Positions 8,691-18,236 of a stretch of DNA of 64,000 nt are shown here, piece by piece; position 1 is the first letter of the stretch, and the number at the start of each line of letters is the position of its first letter. Position numbers and translations under genes: made by a program. The notes beneath the pieces were generated by a model that worked only from the letters and a program-made list of their open reading frames with translations, made no database searches and had not been told where the DNA came from. Origin of the DNA: Vreelandella profundi (lineage in GTDB: Bacteria > Pseudomonadota > Gammaproteobacteria > Pseudomonadales > Halomonadaceae); assembly GCF_019722725.1 (NCBI RefSeq), contig NZ_CP077941.1, positions 2,356,001-2,420,000 on the forward strand. The letters are read 5' to 3'.

Positions 8691-9848
8691 TCAGAGCTTG
8701 CCAGTAAAGCTTAGCGCTGGGGGCGGCGCCTCTGGCAGCAGCGCGCTACAGGCGCGTACTTTTTCAAGCAGTTCGGCGTGATTAGCCGCGAGGATATTGA
8801 CGTGAGCAAGCTTACGACCGGCGCGCTCAGCCTTGTCGTAGCGGTGCAGGTGCGTGTTGGCAAGCGCCAGCATGGCCGCGTTATCGCCTTCGCGGCCAAT
8901 GATGTTAATCATGCAGGTAGGCGCAATCGCTTGAGTATCGCCTAGCGGCAGGCCCTGTATCGCACGCAGATGGTTTTCAAACTGGCTGGTGACGGCCCCA
9001 TCCATGGTCCAATGACCAGAGTTATGCACGCGAGGGGCCATTTCATTGGCTAGCAGGCTGCCGTCACGGGTTTGAAATAACTCCAGCGCCAGCACACCAA
9101 CGTAATCCAGCTCATCTAACAGCGCACGAATATAGCTATCGGCGGTTTGCTGAACGCTGGCATCCAAGTCCGGCAGCGGCGCAACCGAGTAGCGCAAAAT
9201 GCCGTCAACGTGCTGGTTTTCCGCCATGGGATAGAACACCACCTCGCCATCGCGACCCCGTACGGCAATCATCGATACTTCGCGAACGAAATCAACGAAG
9301 GCCTCAACGACCAGCTGCGAGTGGCCGATAGCCGCCCATGCGTCCTGCGCCTGCTCAGGATGCTTCAACACCGCCTGGCCTTTGCCGTCGTAGCCTTCAG
9401 TAACTGATTTAGCCACCACGGGGCAGCCAAGCTCACGGGCAGCCGCCTCAAGCTGCTCGGCACTCTCAACGACCCGGTAGGCGGGCGTGGGGATGCCTAA
9501 GCGATCAAACAGCGTCTTTTCTTCGACACGGTTCTGGCACACTTCAATTGCCCGGCTGCTGGGGTATACCGGCTTGTGCTGCTCAATGTCACGGACCAGT
9601 TGAACGGGCAAGTGTTCAAACTCGTAGGTCACCACGTCGACGTTAGCCAGGAACTCGGCCAAGCGCTGGTTATCGGGGTCGATGATCACCTCACCGATGC
9701 CCGCACTAGGGTAGCCAGTGGTATCCAGAAAGGTGAAGCGATTACCCAGCGGATATCCTGCCAGCGCTAACATACGGCCCAGTTGTCCGGCGCCTAAAAT
9801 GCCGATACGTTGGGTAATGCCTGAATGTTTGGTCATACCAGACGTCAT
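8691..9848 (-). CDS. purK: N5-carboxyaminoimidazole ribonucleotide synthase
   Basis: ATP-grasp enzyme of purine biosynthesis; it converts AIR, ATP and bicarbonate to N5-CAIR. The N-terminal GILGAGQLGRMLALAGYPLG, the ATP-grasp segments PVVAKSVTEGYDGKGQAVL and ANEMAPRVHNSGHWTMDGA are diagnostic. At 385 aa it is slightly longer than E. coli PurK. It follows purE with a 12-bp gap in the usual purE-purK operon. The internal in-frame ATG at codon 5 (9836) could equally be the start. Confidence 0.95.
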   Translation of the reverse strand: MTSGMTKHSGITQRIGILGAGQLGRMLALAGYPLGNRFTFLDTTGYPSAGIGEVIIDPDNQRLAEFLANVDVVTYEFEHLPVQLVRDIEQHKPVYPSSRAIEVCQNRVEEKTLFDRLGIPTPAYRVVESAEQLEAAARELGCPVVAKSVTEGYDGKGQAVLKHPEQAQDAWAAIGHSQLVVEAFVDFVREVSMIAVRGRDGEVVFYPMAENQHVDGILRYSVAPLPDLDASVQQTADSYIRALLDELDYVGVLALELFQTRDGSLLANEMAPRVHNSGHWTMDGAVTSQFENHLRAIQGLPLGDTQAIAPTCMINIIGREGDNAAMLALANTHLHRYDKAERAGRKLAHVNILAANHAELLEKVRACSALLPEAPPPALSFTGKL

Positions 9849-9860
9849 AACCGAGCTTCC

Positions 9861-10376
9861 TTATTCAACGTCCGGCTCGGGGCGCGGATCTGGGTTATCG
9901 AGTACTTTCTGGGTCTGCTCGGCGCGAAAGGCTTCTACCGCACGGCGCACCGCGGCATCTTGCAGGCCAACGATTTGTGCCGCCAATAGGCCTGCGTTGG
10001 TCGCCCCGGCTTTACCAATCGCGAGCGTTCCTACTGCAATACCACCCGGCATCTGCGCAATCGAGAGCAGTGAATCCAAGCCCTTCAAGGCTTTGGACTC
10101 CACCGGCACACCCAGCACGGGCAGCGGGGTCTGTGAAGCAACCATACCCGGCAAATGGGCCGCGCCACCCGCGCCAGCCACAATGACCTGCAGGCCGCGC
10201 TCAGCCGCGCTCTTGGCATAGTCGAACAGCAGGTCAGGCGTGCGATGAGCCGATACTACGCGCGTCTCATAAGCCACGCCCAACTGTTCCAGCATCGCCA
10301 CGGCGTGCTCCATGACGGGCCAGTCAGACTTAGACCCCATGATCACGCCCACCTTGGGTGTGCTGTTCGACGACAT
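9861..10376 (-). CDS. purE: N5-carboxyaminoimidazole ribonucleotide mutase
   Basis: Class I PurE, which moves the carboxylate of N5-CAIR to give [20 protein letters not shown] near the N-terminus, the catalytic segment VVSAHRTPD and the octamer-core stretch [11 protein letters not shown] are present. At 171 aa it is of usual length. It is the first gene of purEK; AGGAG precedes the ATG. No convincing PurR box could be picked out upstream. Confidence 0.96.
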   Translation of the reverse strand: MSSNSTPKVGVIMGSKSDWPVMEHAVAMLEQLGVAYETRVVSAHRTPDLLFDYAKSAAERGLQVIVAGAGGAAHLPGMVASQTPLPVLGVPVESKALKGLDSLLSIAQMPGGIAVGTLAIGKAGATNAGLLAAQIVGLQDAAVRRAVEAFRAEQTQKVLDNPDPRPEPDVE

Positions 10377-10596
10377 GCAAAACTCCTCGGCCCAACGGCC
10401 TATAAAAGCGAAACGAAATTGAAAAAAACGGCGTGCGCTAAGCCAGGCACACTGAAAAATAGGAAGGCGGATAGTTTACCAGAGCTAGCCCGTTTGCGGG
10501 CTTTGCACGCGTCGTGAAATTTTCATCAAAATAGGCATTGAAATGCGCACGCGTTGGCGGCATTGTGTGTTTGTCATTTCAGACTAATGGAGCCAC

Positions 10597-10869
10597 ATGA
10601 GCACGGCACGCGCAACTGCCACTGCGGAACAGGTTGATCCCCCGCGAAGCAGCCCTGACCTCGATGTCAGGGAACTAGAAAAACGTACGCGCTTAATGCG
10701 TATTATCACGCGTCTGATCGCAGTATCAGACCTAGGAAGTCGAGAAATTGCCCGCCGGGCAGGACTTCCCGTCCAGAAAATTAGCGACTTGCTCGCCGGA
10801 AGGCTTGAGCATCTGTGCGTGGATGAACTCCTCGCCCTGCGTCGCACCTTAGAACTGGAGGCGCCTTAG
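10597..10869 (+). CDS. Small XRE-like helix-turn-helix protein
   Basis: A 90-aa protein whose C-terminal half reads as a helix-turn-helix: LGSREIARRAGLPVQKISDLLAGR near residues 47-70, followed by LEHLCVDELLALRRTLELE, like the HTH_37/HigA-type domains. The N-terminus is charged and probably disordered. GGAG lies seven bases upstream of the ATG. No toxin-like partner is adjacent, so it may be an orphan regulator. It is divergent from purE. Confidence 0.65.
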   Translation: MSTARATATAEQVDPPRSSPDLDVRELEKRTRLMRIITRLIAVSDLGSREIARRAGLPVQKISDLLAGRLEHLCVDELLALRRTLELEAP

Positions 10870-10971
10870 CAGTATTCTTCTGCTTTCTCATCGCGCTTTC
10901 TTCCACAGGCCGCCTCCCGGCGGTCTGATAAAACTCTCTTTATGTTTAGACCTCACACTCCAATCATTTGC

Positions 10972-12165
10972 TTAGGGTGCGATCACTGCTCCCCCCACCG
11001 CGACGACGGCGACCACTAGCCAAGCGGGCAGCTTCCATACGCTTAATAGTAAGAAACCGGCCAGCGCCAAAACGAACTCCCCCATTCCCACAATCGCACT
11101 GGTCCATACCGGCTGATAAAGCGCGGCCGCTAAAATACCCACTACGGCGGCATTGGCCCCTCGCATCAGTGCTTGAGCATTGCTCCACCGGCGAAAGTGA
11201 TTCCAAAAAGGCAGCACGCCGACCAGCAGTAAAAAACCCGGCATAAAAATCGCCAGCAGTGCTAGCACCGCTCCCGCGAAAGGATGAATGCCGGGCAACA
11301 GTGCCCCCAGGTAAGCGGCAAAGGTGAATAGTGGCCCAGGCACCGCCTGAGCTGCGCCGTAGCCGGTAAGAAAGTCATTCGGCGTCACCCAGCCAGACTG
11401 CACCACTTCGGCCTCTAACAAAGGCAGCACCACGTGCCCGCCACCAAACACCAGGGCGCCTGCGCGGTAAAACGCATCAGCGATATTTAGCCATTCAGCG
11501 CTGACGGCGAACAGCGGCAGCAGCACAAGCAGCCCGCCAAAAATCATCAGCGACACGGTACCCGCAAGGCGTGAGACCGGAAAATGCAGCGCCTCACCCA
11601 CGGTTGTTATCGCTGTATCACGGCATAGCATCAGCCCGGCTAAGCCGCCCGCAGCAATAGCGGCAACCTGGCCAAGCGGGCCATTCACCATGGCCACCGT
11701 AAACACAGCAGCCAGCGCGATCCCTGCGCGTGTTTTATCCGGGCACAGGCTGCGCGCCATTCCCCACACCGCATGGGCCACAATCGCCACCGCCACCACT
11801 TTCAATCCGTGAATAAGGCCGCTGGCAATCGGACCACCCATTACCGTCGCACCAAGTGCAAACAGCATTAGGATAATTGCCGACGGCAGTGTAAATGCCA
11901 GCCACGCCATGGCAGCGCCCCAAGGGCCTGCACGCAGCAGCCCCAGCGCAAAGCCCACCTGGCTACTAGCGGGCCCTGGCAAGAACTGGCATAGCGCGAC
12001 TAGATCGGCGTAGGCCTGCTCAGAAAGCCATTGGCGACGCTCTACAAACGCCGTGCGAAAGTAGCTCAGATGCGCGACCGGGCCACCAAAGGAGGTTAAG
12101 CCCAGTGCTAAAAAGGCCCAAAACACCTCACCTATTCGTCCGCGCGTCTGCGTTTGCTCTACCAT
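10972..12165 (-). CDS. chrA: Chromate transporter
   Basis: A CHR-family (long-form) inner-membrane transporter, linked in studied members to chromate efflux. Two homologous halves are visible: the first with FGGPVAHLSYFRTAFVERRQW and FLPGPASSQVGFALG, the second with FGGGHVVLPLLEAEVVQSGW and GYGAAQAVPGPLFTFAAYLG. About ten or more hydrophobic segments are present. I choose the ATG at 12165, behind GGTGGGG, over the GTG at 12174. No chrB regulator is adjacent, so true chromate resistance is only inferred. Confidence 0.88.
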   Translation of the reverse strand: MVEQTQTRGRIGEVFWAFLALGLTSFGGPVAHLSYFRTAFVERRQWLSEQAYADLVALCQFLPGPASSQVGFALGLLRAGPWGAAMAWLAFTLPSAIILMLFALGATVMGGPIASGLIHGLKVVAVAIVAHAVWGMARSLCPDKTRAGIALAAVFTVAMVNGPLGQVAAIAAGGLAGLMLCRDTAITTVGEALHFPVSRLAGTVSLMIFGGLLVLLPLFAVSAEWLNIADAFYRAGALVFGGGHVVLPLLEAEVVQSGWVTPNDFLTGYGAAQAVPGPLFTFAAYLGALLPGIHPFAGAVLALLAIFMPGFLLLVGVLPFWNHFRRWSNAQALMRGANAAVVGILAAALYQPVWTSAIVGMGEFVLALAGFLLLSVWKLPAWLVVAVVAVGGAVIAP

Positions 12166-12198
12166 CGACCCCACCGTTTAGCCACTGACGTTTGACTA

Positions 12199-12236
12199 CA
12201 AAAAAAGCGCAAGGCTCATATGCTAAGCCTTGCGCT
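12199..12236 (-). terminator. Intrinsic terminator after ilvD
   Basis: On the minus strand AAGCGCAAGGCT and AGCCTTGCGCTT form a 12-bp stem with a short loop and end in a T-run, 32 bp after the ilvD stop codon. Confidence 0.85.
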
Positions 12237-12267
12237 TGACGTTTTAATGACACTCGCCGATAAACCG

Positions 12268-13950
12268 TTACTCTTGGTCGGTTACCGCACCGGTACTGGC
12301 AGAGCTAACGAGACGCGCATATTTAGCGAGAACGCCGCGCGTATAGCGGGGTTCTGGCTGCTGCCACGCCGCGCGACGGCGAGCCAGCTCTTCATCCGAC
12401 AAATCAACCTCAATCGTGTCCGCTTCAGCATCAATGGTGATGGTATCGCCATTTTCCACCAGCGCCAGCGGGCCACCGTCGAAGGCTTCCGGCGAAACAT
12501 GGCCGACCACAAAGCCGTGGCTGCCGCCCGAGAAACGTCCGTCGGTAATCAGCGCCACGTCGTTACCCAGGCCGCGACCCATAATGGCTGAGGTAGGTGT
12601 TAGCATTTCGCGCATACCCGGGCCACCTTTCGGGCCTTCATAGCGAATAACCACAACGTCGCCCGCCACAACGGTGCCGTCATTAATGCGTGCCTGCGCT
12701 TCTTCCTCAGAGCCAAATACCCGCGCGGAGCCAGAAAAACGCGTGCCTTCCTTGCCGGTAATCTTCGCAACGGCCCCTTCTGGCGCCAAGTTGCCGTAAA
12801 GCATACGCAAATGGCTTTCTGTTTTAACGGGCTTATCCAGCGGCGCGATGATCGGCGGCTCAGCGGGATAAGGCGCCACATTTGCCAGGTTTTCTGCCAG
12901 GGTTTTGCCGGTGACGGTCATGCAGTTACCGTGCAGCAAGCCTGCGTCCAGCAGTATTTTCATCATTGGCTGAATGCCACCAATCGCCACCAGCTCGCTC
13001 ATCATGTAATGGCCGCTAGGACGCAGGTCAGCCAGTACCGGCACGCGCTTACCAATCTCGGTAAAATCAGAAAGCGTCAGCTCAACACCAATGGTGCGCG
13101 CCATACCAATCAAGTGCAGCACCGCATTGGTAGAACCACCCAACGCGATAGTGACCGTAATGGCGTTTTCAAACGCTTCGCGGGTCATGATATCGGAAGG
13201 CTTAATATCGGCTTCTAGCAGCGCCAGCACCGCTTCACCCGCCGCTTTGCAGTCATCGCGCTTCTCTTGAGAGATAGCGTTCTGCGCTGAGCTGCCCGGC
13301 AGGCTCATGCCCAGCGCTTCAATCGCGGAGGCCATGGTGTTAGCGGTGTACATGCCGCCACAGGAGCCCGGGCCAGGAATAGCGGTTTCTTCGATATTCT
13401 TTAATTCGATCAGATCGATATCGCCACGGGAGTGCGCACCCATGGCCTCAAAAACCGAAACAATATCGGTGTGCCCTTTACCCGGCATGATAGTGCCGCC
13501 GTAAACAAATACGCTGGGGCGATTCAACCGCGCCAAGCCCATCATGCAGCCCGGCATGTTTTTATCGCAGCCGCCAATCGCCACCAGGCCATCAAAGCCT
13601 TCACATCCGGCCACCGTTTCGATGGAATCCGCAATCACTTCACGGGAAACCAGCGAGTACTTCATACCTTCGGTGCCATTCGCAATGCCATCAGAGATAG
13701 TGATGGTATTGAAAATCACGCCTTTACCACCGCCTGCATCAGCGCCATCGCGGGCGAAATCAGCCAACTCACCAATATGGCTGTTACACGGGGTCACCAT
13801 GCTCCAGGTGGAGGCAATACCTACTTGGGGTTTCTTAAAATCATCATCATTAAAGCCCACCGCCCGCAGCATGGCGCGGCTAGCAGCTTTACCTGGACCA
13901 TCGACCACTAGAGAAGAGTGGCGACGGGAATGTTGGGATGACTCAGTCAT
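12268..13950 (-). CDS. ilvD: Dihydroxy-acid dehydratase
   Basis: Iron-sulfur enzyme of valine, leucine and isoleucine synthesis; it dehydrates 2,3-dihydroxy-3-methylbutanoate or -pentanoate to the 2-keto acid. The cluster cysteines are visible in [21 protein letters not shown] and [15 protein letters not shown], the IlvD/Edd signatures. The C-terminal [19 protein letters not shown] is intact. At 560 aa it is of the short-chain type. It is transcribed away from the recC operon and has its own terminator. Confidence 0.96.
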   Translation of the reverse strand: MTESSQHSRRHSSLVVDGPGKAASRAMLRAVGFNDDDFKKPQVGIASTWSMVTPCNSHIGELADFARDGADAGGGKGVIFNTITISDGIANGTEGMKYSLVSREVIADSIETVAGCEGFDGLVAIGGCDKNMPGCMMGLARLNRPSVFVYGGTIMPGKGHTDIVSVFEAMGAHSRGDIDLIELKNIEETAIPGPGSCGGMYTANTMASAIEALGMSLPGSSAQNAISQEKRDDCKAAGEAVLALLEADIKPSDIMTREAFENAITVTIALGGSTNAVLHLIGMARTIGVELTLSDFTEIGKRVPVLADLRPSGHYMMSELVAIGGIQPMMKILLDAGLLHGNCMTVTGKTLAENLANVAPYPAEPPIIAPLDKPVKTESHLRMLYGNLAPEGAVAKITGKEGTRFSGSARVFGSEEEAQARINDGTVVAGDVVVIRYEGPKGGPGMREMLTPTSAIMGRGLGNDVALITDGRFSGGSHGFVVGHVSPEAFDGGPLALVENGDTITIDAEADTIEVDLSDEELARRRAAWQQPEPRYTRGVLAKYARLVSSASTGAVTDQE

Positions 13951-14094
13951 TGTTGATCTCTCTTAGCTTTGCTCACGGTATCCGTATAGCTTGGCGATAT
14001 ATTTCGTATCCCGCAAGATGATTAACATATGGCACCATAGCGCTATGCCCATCGCCACTGCCGTCAAGGAATCATTCATTAAGGACTATCGTGC

Positions 14095-17000
14095 ATGCCT
14101 GTAAACCCTCTGCTCTCACAAACGCCGTTAGCGCCAGGCTTTATGGTGGTGCATGCCAATCGTCTTGAAGACCTGCGCGGTTTGGCGGTGGAGTGGATGC
14201 GCAGGCACCCGCTAGCGCCGCTGGAAAATGAAACCATCTTGGTACAGAGCAACGGTATCGGGCAATGGCTAAAACTGGCGCTCGCTGAAGACCCCGCGCA
14301 AGGCGGCGCAGGCATTGCCGCAGCGCTGAATGTCACCCTGCCCGCGCGCTTTCTATGGCAAGCCTACCGCACGGTGTTAACGCACGTTGCGCATGACGAC
14401 ACAGCATTCGAAGATACAGCCTTCGACGACAACGCCCATAGCGAACAAGCGGTGCCCGAAACCTCACCCTTTGATAAATCGCGATTAGTATGGCGCTTAC
14501 TGCGCCTGCTGCCCAGCCTTGCCGAGCAGGACATCTTTGCCCCGCTGGCACGTTTTTTAGAGGTCGATCGCGACCAGCGCAAGCACTACCAGCTGGCCGA
14601 GCGGCTGGCCGATCTATTTGATCAGTATCAAGTTTACCGCGCGGACTGGCTCGACGCCTGGGCGAAGGGCAGCGATGTGCTGATTACCGCTCGCGGTGAA
14701 GCGCGCCCGCTGGAAACGCACCAGCAGTGGCAGCCGGCACTATGGCGAGCACTGCGCGACGACGTGGCCCACACGCAAGGTGCAGCGGGCCTTAACAGCA
14801 GCCGCGCCCAGGTGCACAGCCGTTTTTTAACCGCGGCTGAGCAGCTCGAAGGCCAGTCATGCCCGCCCGGCCTGCCTCGGCGACTCATCATTTTTGGCAT
14901 TTCATCGCTGCCGCAACAGACCCTGGAAGCGCTGGCCGCACTGTCGCGCTGCTGCCAAATTGTGCTCTGCGTGCACAATCCCTGCCAGTACTACTGGGCG
15001 GATATCATCGAACACAAAGACCTGCTGCGCGCCAGCCGCTATCGCCAGCAGCGTAAGGCAGGCATGCCCGACGCGCTGGACGTACTGGGTACCGGCGATG
15101 CCACTGACGCTCTGCATCTTCACGCCCAGCCGCTGCTGGCCGCCTGGGGCAAACAGGGCCGCGACTACTTACGCCTGCTTGATGAGCACGACGATTCAGG
15201 CAACTACCAAACGCTGTTTGAGCAGCAGGCGCTGCGAATCGATATGTTTGAGCCGTTTAGCGGCGAAGAACGCAACTGCCTGCTCAGCCAGCTGCAGGAC
15301 GACATCCGCGAGCTGCGCCCGGTCGCTGAAACTCAAACCCACTGGCCCGCATTAGACGCTGCCAGCGACGATTCCATCGTGTTTCATATCGCCCACGGCC
15401 CCCAGCGTGAAGTGGAAATCCTCCACGACCAGCTGCTCGCCGCGTTCAGCGCCGACCCGGATCTTCGACCACGCGACATCATCGTGATGGTGCCAGACAT
15501 CGACCGCTACGCGCCGCACATTGCAGCCGTGTTTGGTCAGTTGCAAAGTGACGACCCGCGCTACATTCCCTACACGCTGTCGGATCAGGCCAGCCGCCAC
15601 CGGCTACCGCTGATGATCGCGCTGGAAAAGCTGCTGCGCCTGCCCGAGCTACGCCTCTCGGTAAGCGATCTTTTAGATCTTTTAGAAGTCCCCGCGCTGC
15701 GCACCCGCTTTGGCATTGAAGAACACGACCTGCCCACGCTGAGCCGCTGGATTGAAGGCGCGGGCATTCGCTGGGGGCTCAATGCCGAGCAGCGCACTCG
15801 GCTGGATTTACCTGAAGGGCTGACCCAGAACACCTGGGCATTTGGCCTGCGCCGCCTGCTGCTGGGCTACGCCATTGGTGACGCCGACGCCTGGCAAGGC
15901 ATTGAGCCGTTTGACGACATTGGCGGGCTGGAAGCGTCGTTAGCGGGCCCGCTAGCCACCTTGCTAGAGCGCCTGGAAAACACCTGGGAAACGTTCTGCC
16001 AGCCCACCGATGCCGCCACCTGGGTGGCACGGCTGCGTGAGCTGTTGGAAACCTACTTTGTAACCGACGACGCCCAAGAGAGCGTGATGCTCACCAAGCT
16101 GGAAACCGCGCTGCAGCAGCTTCTGGACAGTACCGAAGAGGCCCAGCTTTTTGACCCTCTGCCGCTTTCCATGGTGCACGAACACTGGCTGGGGCAAATC
16201 GACGAACATAGCCTCTCACAGCGCTTTTTAGCCGGGGCGGTCAACTTCGCCACGCTAATGCCGATGCGCGCGATCCCGTTCAAGCACGTCTGTTTACTGG
16301 GCATGAACGACGGCGAGTACCCACGCTCGCAGCCACCGCTAGATTTTGACCTGATGGGCAGCGACTACCGCCCCGGCGACCGCTCACGCCGGGAAGACGA
16401 CCGCTACCTGTTCTTAGAAGCGCTGCTCTCTGCCCGCCAGCAGCTCTACATTAGCTGGGTGGGCCGCAGCCTGATCGATAACAACCCGATGCCACCGTCG
16501 GTGCTGGTCGGCCAACTGCGCGACCACCTTAAAGCAGGCTGGCACACGCAAAGCGGTGAACCGCTGCTAGACGCCTTAACCACCGAGCACCCGCTTCAGC
16601 CGTTCAGCCGTCGCTATTTCACCGCACAAACCAACGACTCACCCGCTCAGGCGCGGCTCTTCACATACGTTCATGAGTGGCACGCGTTACACGCTCCACG
16701 GAAGATCGAATCAAGCGCAAAACCATCACGGCTTGAGGCCTATAGCGAACAACCGGCCTCCATAAATCTAGTTCAGCTGGGCAGCTTTTTACGTGAACCG
16801 GCGAAAGCGTTTTTCAATACCCGCCTAGGTGTTTATTTTGAGCAGGAAGAGCTTGCCCAGCTCGATGTGGAACCCTTCACCCTAGACGGGCTACAAAACT
16901 GGCAGCTACAGGATCAGCTAATCGCCGCCCAGCGCCATGCCATCGATAACGGCCTGCCACGCATCGAAGCACTGCACGCGGCGCTTGAACGCTTTAAAGG

Positions 17001-17751
17001 CCAAGGCGTGCTCGCCGTGGGCGCTTTTGGCGAGCGCATGCGCGAAGCGCTGGCAGAGCCGATGGAGGCACTGTTTGGCGCCTACGAAGAAGCGTTACAA
17101 GAGTGGCCCCACATAGTGACGGCGCCACAGGCAGTGCATGTTGTTGAAGAACGAGTTGTCGAAGAAAGAGTTGTTGAAAGAGTTGAAGGACGAGTAACGC
17201 TGGAAGACTGGCTGGGCGAGTTACGAGAAGATAGCGAGGGCAACCGCTGCCGCCTATTACTGCTGAGCAGCAGCCTGGTAAGCCAAGGCCGCGGGCGCGC
17301 TCAGTACCGCTGGCAGCACCTGCTACGGCCCTGGGTCGCCCACCTAGCGGGTAATGCCGAGCGCCCGATGACCACGCAGCTGCTCTCAAAAGCAGGCCAT
17401 GTGCGCTTGGAGCCTTTAGAGGCCGAGAATGCCCGCTACCAACTACACAACATGCTCAACGCCTGGAGCGATGGCATGCAGGCTCCGCTACCGCTCGCCC
17501 CGCAGGCCGCGTTCGCCTGGTTAGCCAAACAGGGCACGCCAGAATCTGACCCAGCAAGCGATGCCTACGCCGCCGCTGAAACGGCCTATGAAGGCGGCCG
17601 TTTTCAGGCCGGTGAAGTTGCCCAAAGCGCCTACCTCGCCCATCAATGGCCACACTTCGAAAGCCTGTTTAGCGAGAACAATAGCGGCCACTGCTTTGCG
17701 ACACTGACGGAGATGCTTTATGCGCCACTGCATCAGTCGGTAAAAGGCTGA
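14095..17751 (+). CDS. recC: Exodeoxyribonuclease V gamma subunit
   Basis: RecC subunit of the RecBCD helicase-nuclease that processes DNA ends and recognises Chi. The N-terminus GFMVVHANRLEDLRGLAVEW, with LVQSNGIGQWLKLALAED, is typical, as are FGISSLPQQTLEALAAL and CLLGMNDGEYPRSQPPLDFDLM. AAGGA lies upstream of the ATG at 14095. At 1218 aa it is about 100 aa longer than E. coli RecC; part of the excess is a Val/Glu/Arg repeat near residue 1020. It is the first gene of an operon continuing through the MNT and HEPN genes to recB and recD. Confidence 0.95.
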   Translation: MPVNPLLSQTPLAPGFMVVHANRLEDLRGLAVEWMRRHPLAPLENETILVQSNGIGQWLKLALAEDPAQGGAGIAAALNVTLPARFLWQAYRTVLTHVAHDDTAFEDTAFDDNAHSEQAVPETSPFDKSRLVWRLLRLLPSLAEQDIFAPLARFLEVDRDQRKHYQLAERLADLFDQYQVYRADWLDAWAKGSDVLITARGEARPLETHQQWQPALWRALRDDVAHTQGAAGLNSSRAQVHSRFLTAAEQLEGQSCPPGLPRRLIIFGISSLPQQTLEALAALSRCCQIVLCVHNPCQYYWADIIEHKDLLRASRYRQQRKAGMPDALDVLGTGDATDALHLHAQPLLAAWGKQGRDYLRLLDEHDDSGNYQTLFEQQALRIDMFEPFSGEERNCLLSQLQDDIRELRPVAETQTHWPALDAASDDSIVFHIAHGPQREVEILHDQLLAAFSADPDLRPRDIIVMVPDIDRYAPHIAAVFGQLQSDDPRYIPYTLSDQASRHRLPLMIALEKLLRLPELRLSVSDLLDLLEVPALRTRFGIEEHDLPTLSRWIEGAGIRWGLNAEQRTRLDLPEGLTQNTWAFGLRRLLLGYAIGDADAWQGIEPFDDIGGLEASLAGPLATLLERLENTWETFCQPTDAATWVARLRELLETYFVTDDAQESVMLTKLETALQQLLDSTEEAQLFDPLPLSMVHEHWLGQIDEHSLSQRFLAGAVNFATLMPMRAIPFKHVCLLGMNDGEYPRSQPPLDFDLMGSDYRPGDRSRREDDRYLFLEALLSARQQLYISWVGRSLIDNNPMPPSVLVGQLRDHLKAGWHTQSGEPLLDALTTEHPLQPFSRRYFTAQTNDSPAQARLFTYVHEWHALHAPRKIESSAKPSRLEAYSEQPASINLVQLGSFLREPAKAFFNTRLGVYFEQEELAQLDVEPFTLDGLQNWQLQDQLIAAQRHAIDNGLPRIEALHAALERFKGQGVLAVGAFGERMREALAEPMEALFGAYEEALQEWPHIVTAPQAVHVVEERVVEERVVERVEGRVTLEDWLGELREDSEGNRCRLLLLSSSLVSQGRGRAQYRWQHLLRPWVAHLAGNAERPMTTQLLSKAGHVRLEPLEAENARYQLHNMLNAWSDGMQAPLPLAPQAAFAWLAKQGTPESDPASDAYAAAETAYEGGRFQAGEVAQSAYLAHQWPHFESLFSENNSGHCFATLTEMLYAPLHQSVKG
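17140..17193 (+). repeat. In-frame tandem repeat inside recC
   Basis: Four GTTGTTGAAGAACGA-like units of 15, 15, 12 and 12 bp encode VVEER, VVEER, VVER and VEGR. The length keeps the reading frame. It lies in a C-terminal linker-like stretch and looks like recent slippage. Confidence 0.75.
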
Positions 17752-17879
17752 TGGACATCAGCATGACATTTCATCGTTAGGGTGAAGCGAGGCCGCCGGT
17801 AGCGTAAACTGGTTATCTCAATAGTGGCTTAGCGGCAAGGCTATTAATGGCGGGCCTCTCATATCATTTAGAAGCTAAG

Positions 17880-17924
17880 TTATTAGGAGCTATGTTACTA
17901 GGAGCTACGTTACTAGGAGCTACG
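17880..17924 (+). repeat. Triple 15-bp repeat with Shine-Dalgarno cores before the MNT gene
   Basis: Three tandem copies of TTACTAGGAGCTACG (the first with two changes) end four bases before the MNT start codon. Each contains AGGAG; the last, at 17915-17919, has ideal spacing to the ATG at 17928. A degenerate fourth unit may lie just upstream. Confidence 0.8.
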
Positions 17925-17927
17925 TCG

Positions 17928-18236
17928 ATGCGACTTACGCAAACACAGCGCGCCATTATCCATTCGAGCGTGCGCGAGTTTATTGGCATTTCTGCCCGTG
18001 TTCACGTGTTTGGCTCGCGGCTGGATGATACCAAGCGAGGCGGCGATGTTGACCTGCTGCTAACCTCACAAACTGCGATACCGCTGCTTGCCTGTGCTGA
18101 GCTCAAAATGGCACTTGAAGAACGTCTCCAGCTGCCGGTCGATATAGTGACCTATGTTTCGACAACGCAACCCACGCCCTTCCAAGCAATCGCCTTGTCA
18201 CAAGCCTGCCCAATTACTAGTGAGGAAGCGGCATGA
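17928..18236 (+). CDS. MntA-type minimal nucleotidyltransferase (putative antitoxin)
   Basis: A 102-aa nucleotidyltransferase-fold protein. The polymerase-beta motif is GS (29-30) followed by nine residues and D40-V-D42, with a third acidic residue at D72 in PVDIV, so catalysis looks possible. In studied MntA/HepT pairs the MNT protein AMPylates a Tyr in the HEPN toxin and neutralises it. I use the ATG at 17928; the frame is open to an ATG at 17847, which would add LLGA repeats but has no family support. Its end overlaps the HEPN gene start by ATGA. Its position between recC and recB is unusual. Confidence 0.82.
   Translation: MRLTQTQRAIIHSSVREFIGISARVHVFGSRLDDTKRGGDVDLLLTSQTAIPLLACAELKMALEERLQLPVDIVTYVSTTQPTPFQAIALSQACPITSEEAA

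Noticed and set aside
10377..10596. Possible PurR operator before purE
   Set aside because: ACGCG-rich words occur, but none fits the 16-bp PurR palindrome.
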